From positions 8,866,001 through 8,930,000 of the forward strand of contig NZ_CP022098.1 of the NCBI RefSeq assembly GCF_002305875.1: 64,000 bases of DNA. The letters run 5' to 3'. Positions 35,498-45,129 of this stretch are shown piece after piece. Position 1 is the first letter of the stretch. Each line of letters starts with the position of its first letter. A model generated the notes under the pieces. The model saw only the letters and a list, made by a program, of their open reading frames with translations, made no database searches and was not told the origin of the DNA. Source of the stretch: Cystobacter fuscus. GTDB lineage: Bacteria > Myxococcota > Myxococcia > Myxococcales > Myxococcaceae. A program made the translations under genes and the position numbers.

Positions 35498-38287
35498 ATG
35501 CACATCGTCGGCATCGACCTCGGAACCACCCACTGCGCCGTCGCCTCGGTGGACCCCACGAAGGGCCCCACCGCTCCCGTGGAGGACTTCCCCGTCCCCC
35601 AACTGGTGCGTCAGGGCGAGGTGAGCGCCCGGCCCCTGCTGCCCTCCTGTGTCTACGTGCCCGCCGGACACGAGCTCGCCGAGGGGGCCCTGCGGCTACC
35701 CTGGGGCGACGGCGGCACCCAGGTCGTGGGCGAGTTCGCCCGCTGGCAGGGCGCCCGGGTGCCGGGCCGCGTCGTCACCTCCGCCAAGAGCTGGCTGTGT
35801 CACCCGGGCGTGGACCGCTCGGCGCCCATCCTCCCCTGGGGCGCTCCCGCCGACGTGGCCAAGCTGTCCCCCGTGGAGGCCAGCGCCCTGCTGCTCTCCC
35901 ATATCGCCCACGCGTGGAACCACGCCCACCCGGACAAGCCCCTCGCCCAGCAGGAGGTGGTCATCACCGTGCCCGCCTCCTTCGACGAGGCCGCGCGCGC
36001 CCTCACCGTGAGCGCCGCGCGCCGGGCGGGCCTGGAGAAGTTCACCCTCCTCGAGGAGCCCCAGGCGGCCTTCTACGACTACACCGCGCGCCACCGGAAG
36101 GACCTCGCGAAATCCCTGGAAGAGGTGCGGCTGGTGCTCGTGGTGGACGTGGGCGGTGGCACCACCGACTTCACCCTCGTGCACGCGGGCGTGTCCCCCG
36201 AGGGCCCCATGCTGCGGCGACTCGCGGTGGGCGAGCACCTCATGCTCGGCGGCGACAACATGGACGCGGCGCTCGCCCGCCGGCTGGAGGAGAAGCTCTT
36301 CCCCGACGGCAACCGGCGCCTGTCCGCCACCCAGTGGACCCAGGCGCTCCAGGCCGCGCGCACCGCCAAGGAGTCCCTGCTCGGCACCGCTCCCCCCGAG
36401 CGCCATGGCGTGTCCCTCGTCGCCGGGGGCAGCAAACTCCTCGGCGGCTCGCTGTCCACGGACCTCACGCGCGAGGAGGCCGAGGCGCTCGTGCTGGAGG
36501 GCTTCTTCCCCCAGGTGGGAGCCCAGGAGCGGCCCCGGCGCGCCGCGCGCATGGCGCTCCAGGAGCTGGGCCTGCCCTACGCCCAGGACGCCGCCATCAC
36601 CCGGCACCTGGCCGCCTTCCTCGCGCAGCACGCCGCCGCGGGCTTCACCGCGCTCGGGGAGTCCGCCCCCACCGAAGGCGCCCTGCCCCGCCCGGATGCC
36701 ATCCTCCTCAACGGCGGTGTCTTCAACTCGCCACGGCTGGCCGAGCGGCTCGTGGACGCGGTGAGCGCCTGGTGGCCCGGAGCGCCGCGCATCCGGCTGT
36801 TGCGGCACGAGTCGCTGGAGCTGGCCGTGGCCCGGGGCGCGACGTACTACGGGCTCGTGCGGCGCGGGCACGGCCTGCGCATCGGCGGAGGCGCGGCGCG
36901 CGCGTACTACGTGGCTCTGCAGCGCCCGGCGGACAGCGCGGAGCAGCCGGTGCTCTGCCTCATCCCCCGCGGCTTCGAGGAGGGCCAGCACGCCGACATC
37001 GGCGAGCGCTCCTTCTCGCTCACGCTCGGCCAGCCCGTGCAGTTCACCCTCTACTCCACCACGAGCGACCGCATCGACAAGCCGGGCGACGTGGTGCCGC
37101 TCACCGAAGAGCTCAAGGACGAGCTCAAGCCCCTGCCCCCCATCCACACGGTGCTCAAGGGCGCCACGGGCAAGGCGGCCCTGGTGCCCGTGCACCTGCG
37201 CTCGGGGCTCACGGAGATCGGCACGCTGGAGCTGTTCGCCGTGTCCAACGTGGCCGACGAGCGCTGGCGCCTGGAGTTCGAGCTGCGGGGCACCAGCGGC
37301 GAGCGCGAGCTCACCGTCACCGAGTCCATGCCGGCGCGCTTCGCCGAGGCCAAGGACAACGTCGACCGGCTCTACGGCAACAAGCCGCTGCCCGTCGGGC
37401 CCAAGGACATCAAGCAGCTGTCGCGCACGCTGGAGAAGGTGCTCGGCCCCCGGGAGACCTGGCGCGTGCCCGTGCTGCGCGAGCTGTGGAGCGCGCTCTT
37501 CGCCGGAGCCGCCAAGCGCCGCCGCACCGCGGACCACGAGCGCGTCTTCTACAGCCTCACCGGCTACACGCTGCGCCCGGGCTTCGGCTACCCCCTGGAC
37601 CACTGGCGCGCCGAGCAGACGTTCTCCCTGTTCGAGCCGCTCGTGCAGCACCACACCGAGAAGTCCGTCTGGGTGGAGTTCTGGGTGATGTGGCGGCGCA
37701 TCGCCGGCGGACTGAGCGAGGCGCAGCAGCGCAAGCTGTACGACTACCTCAAGCCGCACCTGGCCCGGAAAATCCCCCTGGACGCCCCCACGCCCCCCGG
37801 CAAGGCCAAGGGCATCCAACCCGAGGGCCTGGACGAAATGGTGCGCACCGCGGCGTCGCTCGAGCACCTGGAGCCCACGGACAAGGCGGAGCTGGGCGGG
37901 TGGATGGCGGCGCGGCTGAAGGCGGAGAACAAGGGCGGCGGGCCCTGGCCCTGGGCCCTCGGCCGGCTGGGCGCGCGCGTGCCGCTCTACGGCAGCGGCC
38001 ACAAGGTGGTGGCGGTGGAGGTGGCCGAGGCCTGGCTGTCCCTGCTGCTGGACCTGGGCCTGCCGCGCATCGACGGCGCCCCGTTCGCCGCGGCCCAGCT
38101 CGCGCGCTTCACCGGAGACCGCATGCGCGACATCTCCCCCGACCTGCGAGCGAGAACCGCCGAGGCCCTGCGCGCGGCCAAGGCCGCCGACACCTGGGTG
38201 CGCATGGTGACCGAGGTGGTGGCCCTGGAGGCCGCCGACGAGGCCCGCGCGCTCGGCGATACCCTGCCCGCCGGTCTGCGCTTGTAG
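35498..38287 (+). CDS. Divergent Hsp70-family protein 2 with a long C-terminal domain
   Basis: This 929-residue protein has an Hsp70 nucleotide-binding domain closely related to that of the upstream paralogue (GIDLGTTHCAVASV, LVVDVGGGTTDFTLVH, AILLNGGVFNSPRLAERLV). It then has an extra C-terminal part of about 320 residues, mostly helical (from about residue 600: LYGNKPLPVGPKDIKQLSRT, GYTLRPGFGYPLDHWRAEQT, EKSVWVEFWVMWRRIAGGLS). From memory this matches the DUF3731-type extension of bacterial Hsp70 relatives. The two Hsp70s probably arose by duplication and may act as a pair. The gene starts 19 nt after the first one ends. Confidence 0.9.
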   Translation: MHIVGIDLGTTHCAVASVDPTKGPTAPVEDFPVPQLVRQGEVSARPLLPSCVYVPAGHELAEGALRLPWGDGGTQVVGEFARWQGARVPGRVVTSAKSWLCHPGVDRSAPILPWGAPADVAKLSPVEASALLLSHIAHAWNHAHPDKPLAQQEVVITVPASFDEAARALTVSAARRAGLEKFTLLEEPQAAFYDYTARHRKDLAKSLEEVRLVLVVDVGGGTTDFTLVHAGVSPEGPMLRRLAVGEHLMLGGDNMDAALARRLEEKLFPDGNRRLSATQWTQALQAARTAKESLLGTAPPERHGVSLVAGGSKLLGGSLSTDLTREEAEALVLEGFFPQVGAQERPRRAARMALQELGLPYAQDAAITRHLAAFLAQHAAAGFTALGESAPTEGALPRPDAILLNGGVFNSPRLAERLVDAVSAWWPGAPRIRLLRHESLELAVARGATYYGLVRRGHGLRIGGGAARAYYVALQRPADSAEQPVLCLIPRGFEEGQHADIGERSFSLTLGQPVQFTLYSTTSDRIDKPGDVVPLTEELKDELKPLPPIHTVLKGATGKAALVPVHLRSGLTEIGTLELFAVSNVADERWRLEFELRGTSGERELTVTESMPARFAEAKDNVDRLYGNKPLPVGPKDIKQLSRTLEKVLGPRETWRVPVLRELWSALFAGAAKRRRTADHERVFYSLTGYTLRPGFGYPLDHWRAEQTFSLFEPLVQHHTEKSVWVEFWVMWRRIAGGLSEAQQRKLYDYLKPHLARKIPLDAPTPPGKAKGIQPEGLDEMVRTAASLEHLEPTDKAELGGWMAARLKAENKGGGPWPWALGRLGARVPLYGSGHKVVAVEVAEAWLSLLLDLGLPRIDGAPFAAAQLARFTGDRMRDISPDLRARTAEALRAAKAADTWVRMVTEVVALEAADEARALGDTLPAGLRL

Positions 38288-38461
38288 CCCCCTCGGGCGA
38301 AGTGCCTCGGACGGTGTCTGGGAGGAGCCCCCTCGGGTCAGGGACGAAGTCAAGGAGTTACCAGATTTTCTGGTTTCGTCATTTGAGTTCGCCCAGGTGG
38401 GTTTAGATTTCCCCGGCAACACGCCCCCAGTCTTCCCTCCGAGCGTATGTCTCCCCCTGTC

Positions 38462-38990
38462 GCCCCAAGGCCATCTCGACGAGGACGGCCATCCCTGGCA
38501 CGACGAGCCGCTCCTGCGGGACGGCTGGTACCGCACCCGGGAGCTCTGCATCCTCCGCGAGGAGGAAACGCTCGAGGTCCTGGGCCGGACGGATCTCGGC
38601 GTCAAACGGGACGGACGCCTCCTCATGCTCACCGACATCGAGGCCACCGTGGAGCGGGTCGCCGGCGTGGAGCGGGCCGTCGCGGTCCTCGGGTCGGAGG
38701 GACTCCGGGGCCGGCGCCTCATCGCCTTCTGCGTTCCCCGCGAGGGAGAGCACCTCGAGCCCGCGCGGATCCGCACCGCCTGCCTCGACCTGATGCCCGG
38801 CTACGCGATCCCGGATGAAATCCGGCTCCTCCGCGTCCTGCCCCTGCTGCCCAGCGGCAAGGTGGATCGTCAGGCCCTGCGCACGCTGGCCATGACATCC
38901 CCCCTCCGCGCTTCAGCAAGGACGCCGCCCCTGAGCACACACACCGCGCGCCCTCCACGCGAACAGTCCCATCCCTTTCTATTGTCATGA
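38462..38990 (+). pseudogene. C-terminal piece of an adenylating enzyme
   Basis: The frame codes for the end of an AMP-binding/adenylation domain of the acyl-CoA ligase or NRPS type. GWYRTRELCILREEETLEVL and GRTDLGVKRDGRL correspond to the A8 region and hinge, and LPSGKVDRQALR holds the A10 Lys. The large N-terminal ATP-binding lobe is missing, and the upstream sequence is unrelated. After the A10 motif there is a Ser/Pro-rich tail and a stop. With the sulfotransferase relics and the SDR downstream, it suggests a decayed specialised-metabolite locus. Confidence 0.75.
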
Positions 38991-39012
38991 ACCACGCGCG
39001 GCCCTCGCCTCT

Positions 39013-39240
39013 TTGGACGAGGAGGGTTTGCACTTCCCGCGCTCCGAGCGCCTCAACCATCAACTCCATGACTTCCTGCGCGGCCGCGGGATGCCATGCG
39101 AACGGATTGCGTTCATCCTGGATGAGCCCAAGGTGTTCCCCGAAGGGGAAGCCGGGACGAGGCGTCGCGCTGGCAGGACCACTACACCCCAGAGTTGAAA
39201 CGATTCGTGCGGTCCCGGGAGCGGCTGCTCTTCGAGATGT
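39013..39240 (+). pseudogene. Sulfotransferase relic, 3' part
   Basis: Two neighbouring frames together read like the end of a sulfotransferase: FPRSERLNHQLHDFLRGRGM, PCERIAFILDEPKVFPEGE, then after a shift near 39155 QDHYTPELKRFVRSRERLLF and EMFPEHDV. The PAPS-binding 5' part is absent here, while a 5' part of a sulfotransferase occurs at 39988-40090, after the SDR gene. The assignment is by pattern and of moderate strength. Confidence 0.45.
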
Positions 39241-39252
39241 TCCCTGAACACG

Positions 39253-39981
39253 ATGTTCGAGATGGGGGGCAGGAACGTGGAACGACGAGTGGCGCTGGTC
39301 ACGGGCGCGAACCGTGGCATCGGATTGGAAGCCTGTCGGCAACTCGCGAGGCTCGGCCTCCGGATCATCTTGACGGCACGCCGGGAGGACAAGGGAAAGG
39401 AGGCGGTCTCCACCCTGGCGGCCGAGGGCCTGCACGTGGGCTTTCAACCCCTCGACGTGGACTCCGCGCCGGACCGGGTGCGCATCGCCGACTTCATCAC
39501 CCGGGAGTTCGGACGGCTGGACGTGCTCATCAACAACGCGGGCATCTCCCTGGACGGCAACATTCCCGCCCTCGAGGTGAGCCTCGACGAGATCGTCCGG
39601 CCCACCCTGGAGACCAACCTCTACGGCGCCATGCACCTCACGCAGCTCTTCGTGCCGCTCATGCGGCAGAACCACTACGGGCGCATCGTCAACGTGTCCA
39701 GCGGCCTGGGCTCCTTCTCGAAGATGACCGCGGGCCGGCTCGCCTACCGTCTGTCCAAGGTGGCCATGAACGCGATGACCCGCGTCTTCGCCGACGAGCT
39801 CCAGGACACCAACGTCCTCGTCAACACCATGACACCGGGCTGGGTGCGCACCCACATGGGGGGCATGAACGCGGATCGCTCCGTCGAGGAGGGCGCGGAC
39901 ACCATCACCTGGCTCGCCACGCTTCCGGACAACGGGCCCCGAGGGGGCTTCTTCAAGGACCGGCAGGACTTCCCCTGGTAG
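39253..39981 (+). CDS. Short-chain dehydrogenase/reductase
   Basis: This 242-residue SDR has cofactor motif VALVTGANRGIGLEACRQLA, NNAG (LDVLINNAGISLDG), the catalytic Ser in NVSSGLGSFSK, and Tyr/Lys in YRLSK. The Arg after the first strand (TARRED) suggests NADPH. It resembles the carbonyl reductase-like subgroup. The first ATG gives a slightly long N-terminus; an ATG at 39262 or the GTG at 39283 could be the real start. It is the only intact gene between relics of an adenylating enzyme and a sulfotransferase. The substrate is unknown. Confidence 0.9.
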   Translation: MFEMGGRNVERRVALVTGANRGIGLEACRQLARLGLRIILTARREDKGKEAVSTLAAEGLHVGFQPLDVDSAPDRVRIADFITREFGRLDVLINNAGISLDGNIPALEVSLDEIVRPTLETNLYGAMHLTQLFVPLMRQNHYGRIVNVSSGLGSFSKMTAGRLAYRLSKVAMNAMTRVFADELQDTNVLVNTMTPGWVRTHMGGMNADRSVEEGADTITWLATLPDNGPRGGFFKDRQDFPW

Positions 39982-39987
39982 AGGTGA

Positions 39988-40166
39988 ATGCACGAGCCGA
40001 ACTTCTTCATCGTCGGGGCGCCCCGGTGCGCGACCACCACCGTGTACACGTACCGCAAGCAGCACCCGGACATCTCGACTGCGCGCTCGAGGATCTGCAC
40101 GCCCGGAGGCCGCGGCTCATCACGCACCGGCGCGTGCTCGACACGAGCTATCGCACCATCTTCTGA
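39988..40166 (+). pseudogene. Sulfotransferase relic, 5' part
   Basis: The first 30 codons (PNFFIVGAPRCATTTVYTYR, then KQHPDIS) are the N-terminal PAPS-binding loop of a sulfotransferase (usual form GAPKCGTTSLY). Codons then lose sense in that frame and continue in another (LEDLHARRPRLITHRRVLD) to a stop near 40166. More than three quarters of the gene is missing. It starts 6 nt after the SDR stop. Confidence 0.75.
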
Positions 40167-40208
40167 ACATTCAGAAACTCCGAGCAGCCTCCAGCGGAGA
40201 GACCTCAA

Positions 40209-40571
40209 ATGCCTTTAGATCCCGCCAGCGAAAAAGCGGCCCGCATCGCCAACGCCCTCAATGGATTGGGGCATATCGCACTCGGACACCCGCTAGAGTG
40301 GGCTCGCGGCACCCAAGGGGATGCGAAAGCAAGAGAAGCATTCCACGAAGACGCAACCCTCGTTCTCGAGCTGGTTGAAAGCGACGCGGGCCGCAAATCA
40401 CCGGCAACTCGCCGTCCCGCTGAGTGCAAGGCCGCGCTCTCCCGGTTCCGTGACATGGTAGAGACAATTGATTTCGATGATGCCCCGAGCATGGCTCACC
40501 TCAAGGAGTATGCTCGGCAAGCCCTCGAAGCCTTCATGGGGGAAACGTTGCCCGAGAGACTGCCGGATTAA
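40209..40571 (+). CDS. Small hypothetical protein
   Basis: This 120-residue soluble, acidic, mostly helical protein (KAARIANALNGLGHIALGHP, ATLVLELVESDAGRKSPATR, MAHLKEYARQALEAFMGETL) has no signal or membrane segment. GGAGAG lies 8 nt before the ATG. GC content is visibly lower than in the neighbouring genes. I do not recognise the family. Its size and setting, in a patch of relics near a toxin locus, would fit an orphan immunity or cargo protein, but nothing in the sequence proves it. Confidence 0.55.
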   Translation: MPLDPASEKAARIANALNGLGHIALGHPLEWARGTQGDAKAREAFHEDATLVLELVESDAGRKSPATRRPAECKAALSRFRDMVETIDFDDAPSMAHLKEYARQALEAFMGETLPERLPD

Positions 40572-40673
40572 ATGTCACGAATTTCGGAGTCCGCTCCGCG
40601 CTCTCAACGTTGGCGAGCCTTTCAAGGAGGTAATAATTCACAGAGCAGGGTCCCTTGACTCCCAAACATCCCT

Positions 40674-40985
40674 TCAATCTTCCATCGCCTCCCATACAGC
40701 TCCGCCACCTCCAAGCGCGCTCATCTTCTGCGCCGGCACATTGTCGTAGAGCGCCACCAGCCCCATCCAATCTACCACCGTGGAAAAGAGCAGCTCACGC
40801 GCGTACTGTTGCTCTCGGTGCGCTTCGAAGACTTCATCAATCCACTGCGAACTCAGCGCATGCTCGAGCGTGCGGCGCACCATGAGCGTGATGGGACCGC
40901 GCTGCGTGAATCGCTCCACCATTGCATCCAAGGCCACGTTCATTCCTCCGTGAAGGGGCGTGAGGAATTGCTCTTGGCCATCCAA
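40674..40985 (-). pseudogene. IS4-family transposase, N-terminal relic
   Basis: The minus strand codes for about 80 residues matching the start of IS4-type transposases seen in myxobacteria: ERFTQRGPITLMVRRTLEHA, SQWIDEVFEAHREQQYAREL and LFSTVVDWMGLVAL. The rest (DDE catalytic core) is missing; after YDNVPAQKMSALGG the match is lost. It lies just left of the IS1380-type element. Confidence 0.65.
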
Positions 40986-41080
40986 CTCCCGGACCCACCT
41001 CCACCCAGGTGATACTTCATGCTCTCACCCGAGCGCTATGGTAGCCCCCCCCCCACATGACCTTGAAAGTGGTGGCACCC

Positions 41081-42730
41081 AGGCCCGGATCGGTCACCAA
41101 GGGAGGGAACACCGCGTAGCGACCGGCCGATAACTGGAGAGTTCTCAAGGCTTTCCACCCATCGGAAGGGGCTACGCGGTGAAAACAGAGCGTAACGCGA
41201 AGCAGGTCGAGTTCGACAGCGTGGGAAGGAGGAAACTGGTGGCGGCGTTCGACGGCGAGCACATCTCGTCGGATGGAGGGCTGGCGCTGTTGCACCGAAC
41301 GGACCAGCGGTTCGGGCTGATGAAGAAGTTCGCCGAGTGCTTCAAGGACTTGAGAAGGCCGGAGTTGATTGAGCACTCGGTGGAAGAACTCGTCCGCCAG
41401 CGCGTTTTCGGCATCGCGTGCGGCTACGAGGACCTGGTGGACCATGAGACGCTGCGAAACGACCCGCTGCTCGCGGCCGTGGTAGGCAAGTCGGAGCCCC
41501 AGAAGCAGCCTTTGGCCAGCCCGAGCACGCTCAACCGGCTGGAGCTGACGCCAGCGGACGCGACGGCCGAGGCCCGCTACCGGAAGGTGGTTTACGACGG
41601 CCAGGCCATCGAGAACTTCTTCGTCGACGCGTTCCTGGATGCGCACCGTGAGCCGCCGCGCGAAGTGGTGCTGGACCTCGATGCGACAGACGACCCGATT
41701 CACGGCACGCAGGAGGGCCGCTTCTTCCACGGCTACTACGGCAACTACTGCTACCTGCCGCTCTACATCTTCGCTGGCGACTTCCTGCTGTGCGCCAGGC
41801 TGCGCACCGCCGACCGCGACGCCGCCGCGGGCTCGCTGGAGGAAGTGCAGCGGATAGTCTCGCGCATCCGCGCGCGCTGGCCGCAGACGCGCATCCTCCT
41901 GCGTGCGGATTCCGGCTTCGCCCGGGATGAACTCATGACCTGGTGCGAGCACAACGGCATCGACTTCGTGTTGGGTTTAGCTCGAAACGCCCGGCTGGAA
42001 GCCATGATAAGAGGGGACCTGAAGCTGGTGCGCGCCGTCTCCCGCGAAGAGCGCAAGGGCGCTCCGGTGCGGGCGTACCGGGAACTTCGCTACCGCACGC
42101 TTACGTCCTGGACTCGCGAGCGCCGCGTTGTCGCGAAGGCCGAATGGCTCGGGGACAAATTCAACCCGCGCTTCGTGGTGACTTCTTTGCTCCCCAGGAG
42201 CATGAGGCCCGGGTTCTGTACGAGCAGCTCTACTGCGCCCGCGGTGACATGGAGAACCGGATAAAAGAGCAGCAGTTGGACCTCTTCGCCGACAGGACCA
42301 GCGCCCACTCCCCGCGCGCCAACCATCTGCGCCTCTGGTTTGCCTCCGTCGCGTACGTCCTGCTGAACCTGCTGCGCCACTTCGGCCTACGCGGCACCGA
42401 GATGGAGCGGGCGCAGGCGGGCACCATCCGGTTGAAGCTGCTCAAAGTTGCCGCCATCGTCCGCGCCAGCGTCCGCCGCGTCGTGCTCTCGCTCAGCGCG
42501 GCTGCGCCGGTGAAGGACCTCTTCGCGCGCATCGCCCAACAGCTCTGCGAAGTCCCAACTCCCTCCTGACGCCTCGCAGCTCTTTGACAACCTCTCAACG
42601 CCGGCCGGTGCATGCCACTGTCATGCCCGCTGCACGCTGCCGCGTGTCCATTCGCCACGCGCCGCGCGCGGGCGCCGCCAATTGATGCCTGGCCGCCCGG
42701 CGCGGGCCTTCGTGTGACCGATCCGGGCCT
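41081..42730 (+). mobile_element. Complete IS1380-type insertion sequence
   Basis: Perfect 17-bp terminal inverted repeats are present: AGGCCCGGATCGGTCAC at 41081-41097 and its exact complement at 42714-42730. Between them is a single IS1380-type transposase gene. The 1.65-kb length is normal for the family. I see no clear target-site duplication: the flanks are CCC on the left and AGA on the right. The right end touches the stop codon of the minus-strand immunity gene at 42729-42731. Confidence 0.9.
41179..42569 (+). pseudogene. IS1380-family transposase, frameshifted
   Basis: The GTG start opens a typical IS1380 transposase: FDGEHISSDGGLALLHRTDQ, ACGYEDLVDHETLRNDPLLA, catalytic VVLDLDATDDPIHGTQEG and FHGYYGNYCYLPLYIFAGDF, and RILLRADSGFARDELMTWCE. 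Near 42170-42200 the frame shifts, and the C-terminal part continues as HEARVLYEQLYCARGDMENR, IKEQQLDLFADRTSAHSPRA (with the catalytic Glu region) and NHLRLWFASVAYVLLNLLRH. The whole is 1391 nt, one base short of whole codons. All domains are otherwise present, so the shift is recent or a sequence error. Confidence 0.85.
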
Positions 42731-43199
42731 AGACTTCCTCGTCAGGCAGGAGCGCGCGTAGCAACTCGTCGTCGGGGCCGAGCGGGCGCCAGCCAGGAGG
42801 AGGAGGCGAAGAACGGAGCGCTGCCCTGGCCTGCTCGACGCGCTTCTGATGAGTCTCTGGTGTATAGGCAGACCAGCGGCCGATTGCCTTGGCAACCTTG
42901 AACCGATTGGCGTCATCCATCACGGTCGGCCAGCCATTAGGGATACTCTGGGACAACATGCGTACGAGCACATCACGAACAAAACGCGTGACCTGCTTCC
43001 GCTGTTCCGCCTCAGCGAGCAACCCGCTCAGCACCTGCACTCCGGCGACATCGTCCTCTCCAAGCTCATCAGCCAGAGCTACCAGCGAGGCGGTGGGGCG
43101 CGCCTCAGCGAAGGCGGTGAGCGAAGAGTAGCCACGCTCGCGGACCCGCTCGTACAGTCGGACCCTCCAGTTGCCATCCCAGGCATGTCCGTCGCTCAT
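42729..43199 (-). CDS. Putative immunity partner of the second SitA-like toxin
   Basis: This 156-residue soluble, helical protein (WRVRLYERVRERGYSSLTAF, VLSGLLAEAEQRKQVTRFVR, MDDANRFKVAKAIGRWSAYT) has no signal peptide. Its ATG overlaps the stop of the toxin gene by 4 nt, just as in the first toxin locus, which is the main reason for the immunity call. I do not recognise the family with confidence. The stop codon TAG is formed at the edge of the IS1380 element (IS end at 42730), so the natural C-terminus may have been cut. The last residues before the junction are DELLRALLPDEEV. Confidence 0.55.
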   Translation of the reverse strand: MSDGHAWDGNWRVRLYERVRERGYSSLTAFAEARPTASLVALADELGEDDVAGVQVLSGLLAEAEQRKQVTRFVRDVLVRMLSQSIPNGWPTVMDDANRFKVAKAIGRWSAYTPETHQKRVEQARAALRSSPPPPGWRPLGPDDELLRALLPDEEV

Positions 43200-44507
43200 C
43201 GCCCTCTCCAGCGGATGAAGTTCATCGAGAGCCTGTACTCCTTCATGTTCTCCGCGACGATGTCCAGCACCTCGTTCCGCGTCAACATCCGTCCAGTTTC
43301 AACCTCGGCGTCGCGCAGCGCCCTCATGATCATCCGGTTCCATTCACCGGGCCATGCTCGCCCCATCTTCCAGTTCCCACCGCCATGGATTGCCTGGTGG
43401 TGTGCCTGCTCCATCTCCACGCAGAACTGGTCGATGTCCATCTCGCCGGTGAGGCCGCGCTTCTCGAACCACTCGCGGAACTCCTTGGGCAGGACGTGGT
43501 GTCGCGGGGGCTCGTTCATGCCGGCCCCCGCTCTGCCCGTCACGCGCATGCCCCGCACCTCGGGCCCGTCGCCGAGGGCCTCTCGCACGCCTCTGGGCAG
43601 CTCGCCGTGCGCCTCGGCCATCATCACCAGGCCGGCCTGAATTCGCACGGCGGCGCTGACGGCGGGCACGGAGAGGACGCCCGCCCGCACCAACTGGCGC
43701 ATCATCTCCACCCAATCGGTGGACGCGACAATGCGCGTGCCCATCATCACGCCGCCGCTGCCCACCGAGAGGTCCATGCCGAGCAGGACGGGAGCGGACG
43801 GAGCCACCGAGGGCAGCGAGAACTTCAACGCCGAGAACAGGGAGAGCGCCTCGATGGCCTCCTTGAGCGCCAGCACCTTGGCGACGTTCGCGGCCCCCTT
43901 GCGCGCGGTCTCGAGAGTGACCGTGAACTCGCCTGAGAGGTGGCCCACCAGTACGGGGACGTCTCGCGCCACGGCCTCCACCTGCCCGGGCTCCAGCGAG
44001 GAGAGCGCCGTCATGGTGGGCTCGAGCCTCTGCTGCCAGCGCCCCAGGTCCGCGAACATCCGCTCCACGCTGTAGAAGTGCTGGGTGCACACGGTGTCGG
44101 CGAGGTGGAGCAAGTCGAGCCAGACAGCGAGCAGAAGGGAGCCGAGCATGGCGGCCTCAATCCGTGGGCCGGCCAGACGCAGCAGGGCGAGTTGCATGTC
44201 CGGGTCCTCCACCTGCGAGGCGGCGTTGGCCAACCGGGTGGCGGCGGAGAGCTGGGCGTCAATCCACCGTAGCTGCTGGGCACCGTAATCGGAGTAGCGG
44301 ACGAAGACGCTCAGGTGGGGAGGAGAGGTCGCCCGGATCCTCGACGCCGGGCCGCACCGTTGAGACGTGCGGGACAGGCTCGCGCGGCGAGTAGCGCAAG
44401 CGCATTCCCCGGCCGGGTGGTGGCGTCAACGACACGCAGCCGGTGGACAGCAGGATCAGGGCGAGCAGCAGGCCCGCCCACCGGGTCTGCGACGAGTCAG
44501 TCCGCAT
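43196..44507 (-). pseudogene. sitA: SitA-like lipoprotein toxin (DUF2380 type), frameshifted
   Basis: The ATG at 44507 opens a lipoprotein signal (WAGLLLALILLSTGC). Near 44300-44315 the frame shifts, and the rest (YSDYGAQQLRWIDAQLSAAT onward) runs to 43196. The middle has an Ala/Val-rich carrier part. The last 100 residues carry HHVLPKEFREWFEKRGL, DIDQFCVEMEQAHHQAIHGG and NWKMGRAWPGEWNRMI, the DUF2380/TIGR02269 domain with an HNH-like His pattern. I know this as a toxin end of a second SitA family; nuclease activity is inferred. It is unrelated in sequence to the toxin at 2525-3835. The length of 1312 nt is one more than a multiple of three. It is silent, or the read has an indel. Confidence 0.7.
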
Positions 44508-45129
44508 TGTCCGCTCCCAGGCTCATGCAAGAGAAGGCCTCCGACCGCATGCGCATTCTCCTTCCGGAAAAAACAACGTGCCGTCCGTGTCCAGTAGGTG
44601 CAGCCTGGCTTACAAGTCCAGTCGCATGGCAAAGGCAGGTCCCGCCAGCCAACTGCCCGCGAATCCGGTGGTGCTGGCCCAGGCTCCATTCGTTGCTCGA
44701 AGACCCAGCAGGAATGGACAAAGGGAACACCATTTGGTCATCCATCTCGAAGTCCGTCCGTGGCAAAGGTGATGTTCGTCCAACAGTGGCTTGCGACTTG
44801 TTCTCTCTCCGAGCTTTGCGGACGGTGGGCTACTATTGGCCTCATGGATGAAAAACAGGCTCCATCTCCGCGGACCCTATTTGTCGCCACTCTCCCAAAA
44901 ACATGGCGTACCCATTGGAGGCTTGCGAGAATACGAAGGCGTGAATCCTGGATACAATGACAAAACTCGAGACGCCGACACGCTGTTCAAAGACATCGCG
45001 AGAGGCATGGGAAGCCGCTTGGGGATCGTCAGCTAGCCCAAATCACGCCAATAGGAGTCGCGGTAGGGACGGCCCTTCGCCGTTTACAGATGAAGACGAT
45101 CCCCTCGCGTCTTGGCGTAGACCCGCTCG
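44508..45129. other. No confident gene; possible fragments
   Basis: Within these 620 bp I see only possible pieces. On the plus strand from about 44791 to 45036 one frame is protein-like towards its end (LREYEGVNPGYNDKTRDADT, LFKDIARGMGSRLGI). An overlapping frame starts with an ATG at 44844 (MDEKQAPSPRTLFVATLPKT). Neither is recognisable, and they may be parts of one frameshifted gene. Just before the toxin start on the minus strand, AAGGAG precedes a 17-codon frame that overlaps the toxin start, possibly a leader. Confidence 0.3.

Noticed and set aside
35696..38776. 1026-codon open frame on the minus strand
   Set aside because: It is antisense to the second Hsp70 gene, with the same His/Gly/Arg-rich shadow composition and no motifs.
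44497..44766. Minus-strand frame of 89 codons just upstream of the second toxin
   Set aside because: No recognisable domain and it overlaps the toxin start; it may be chance, so only a possible short leader is mentioned.
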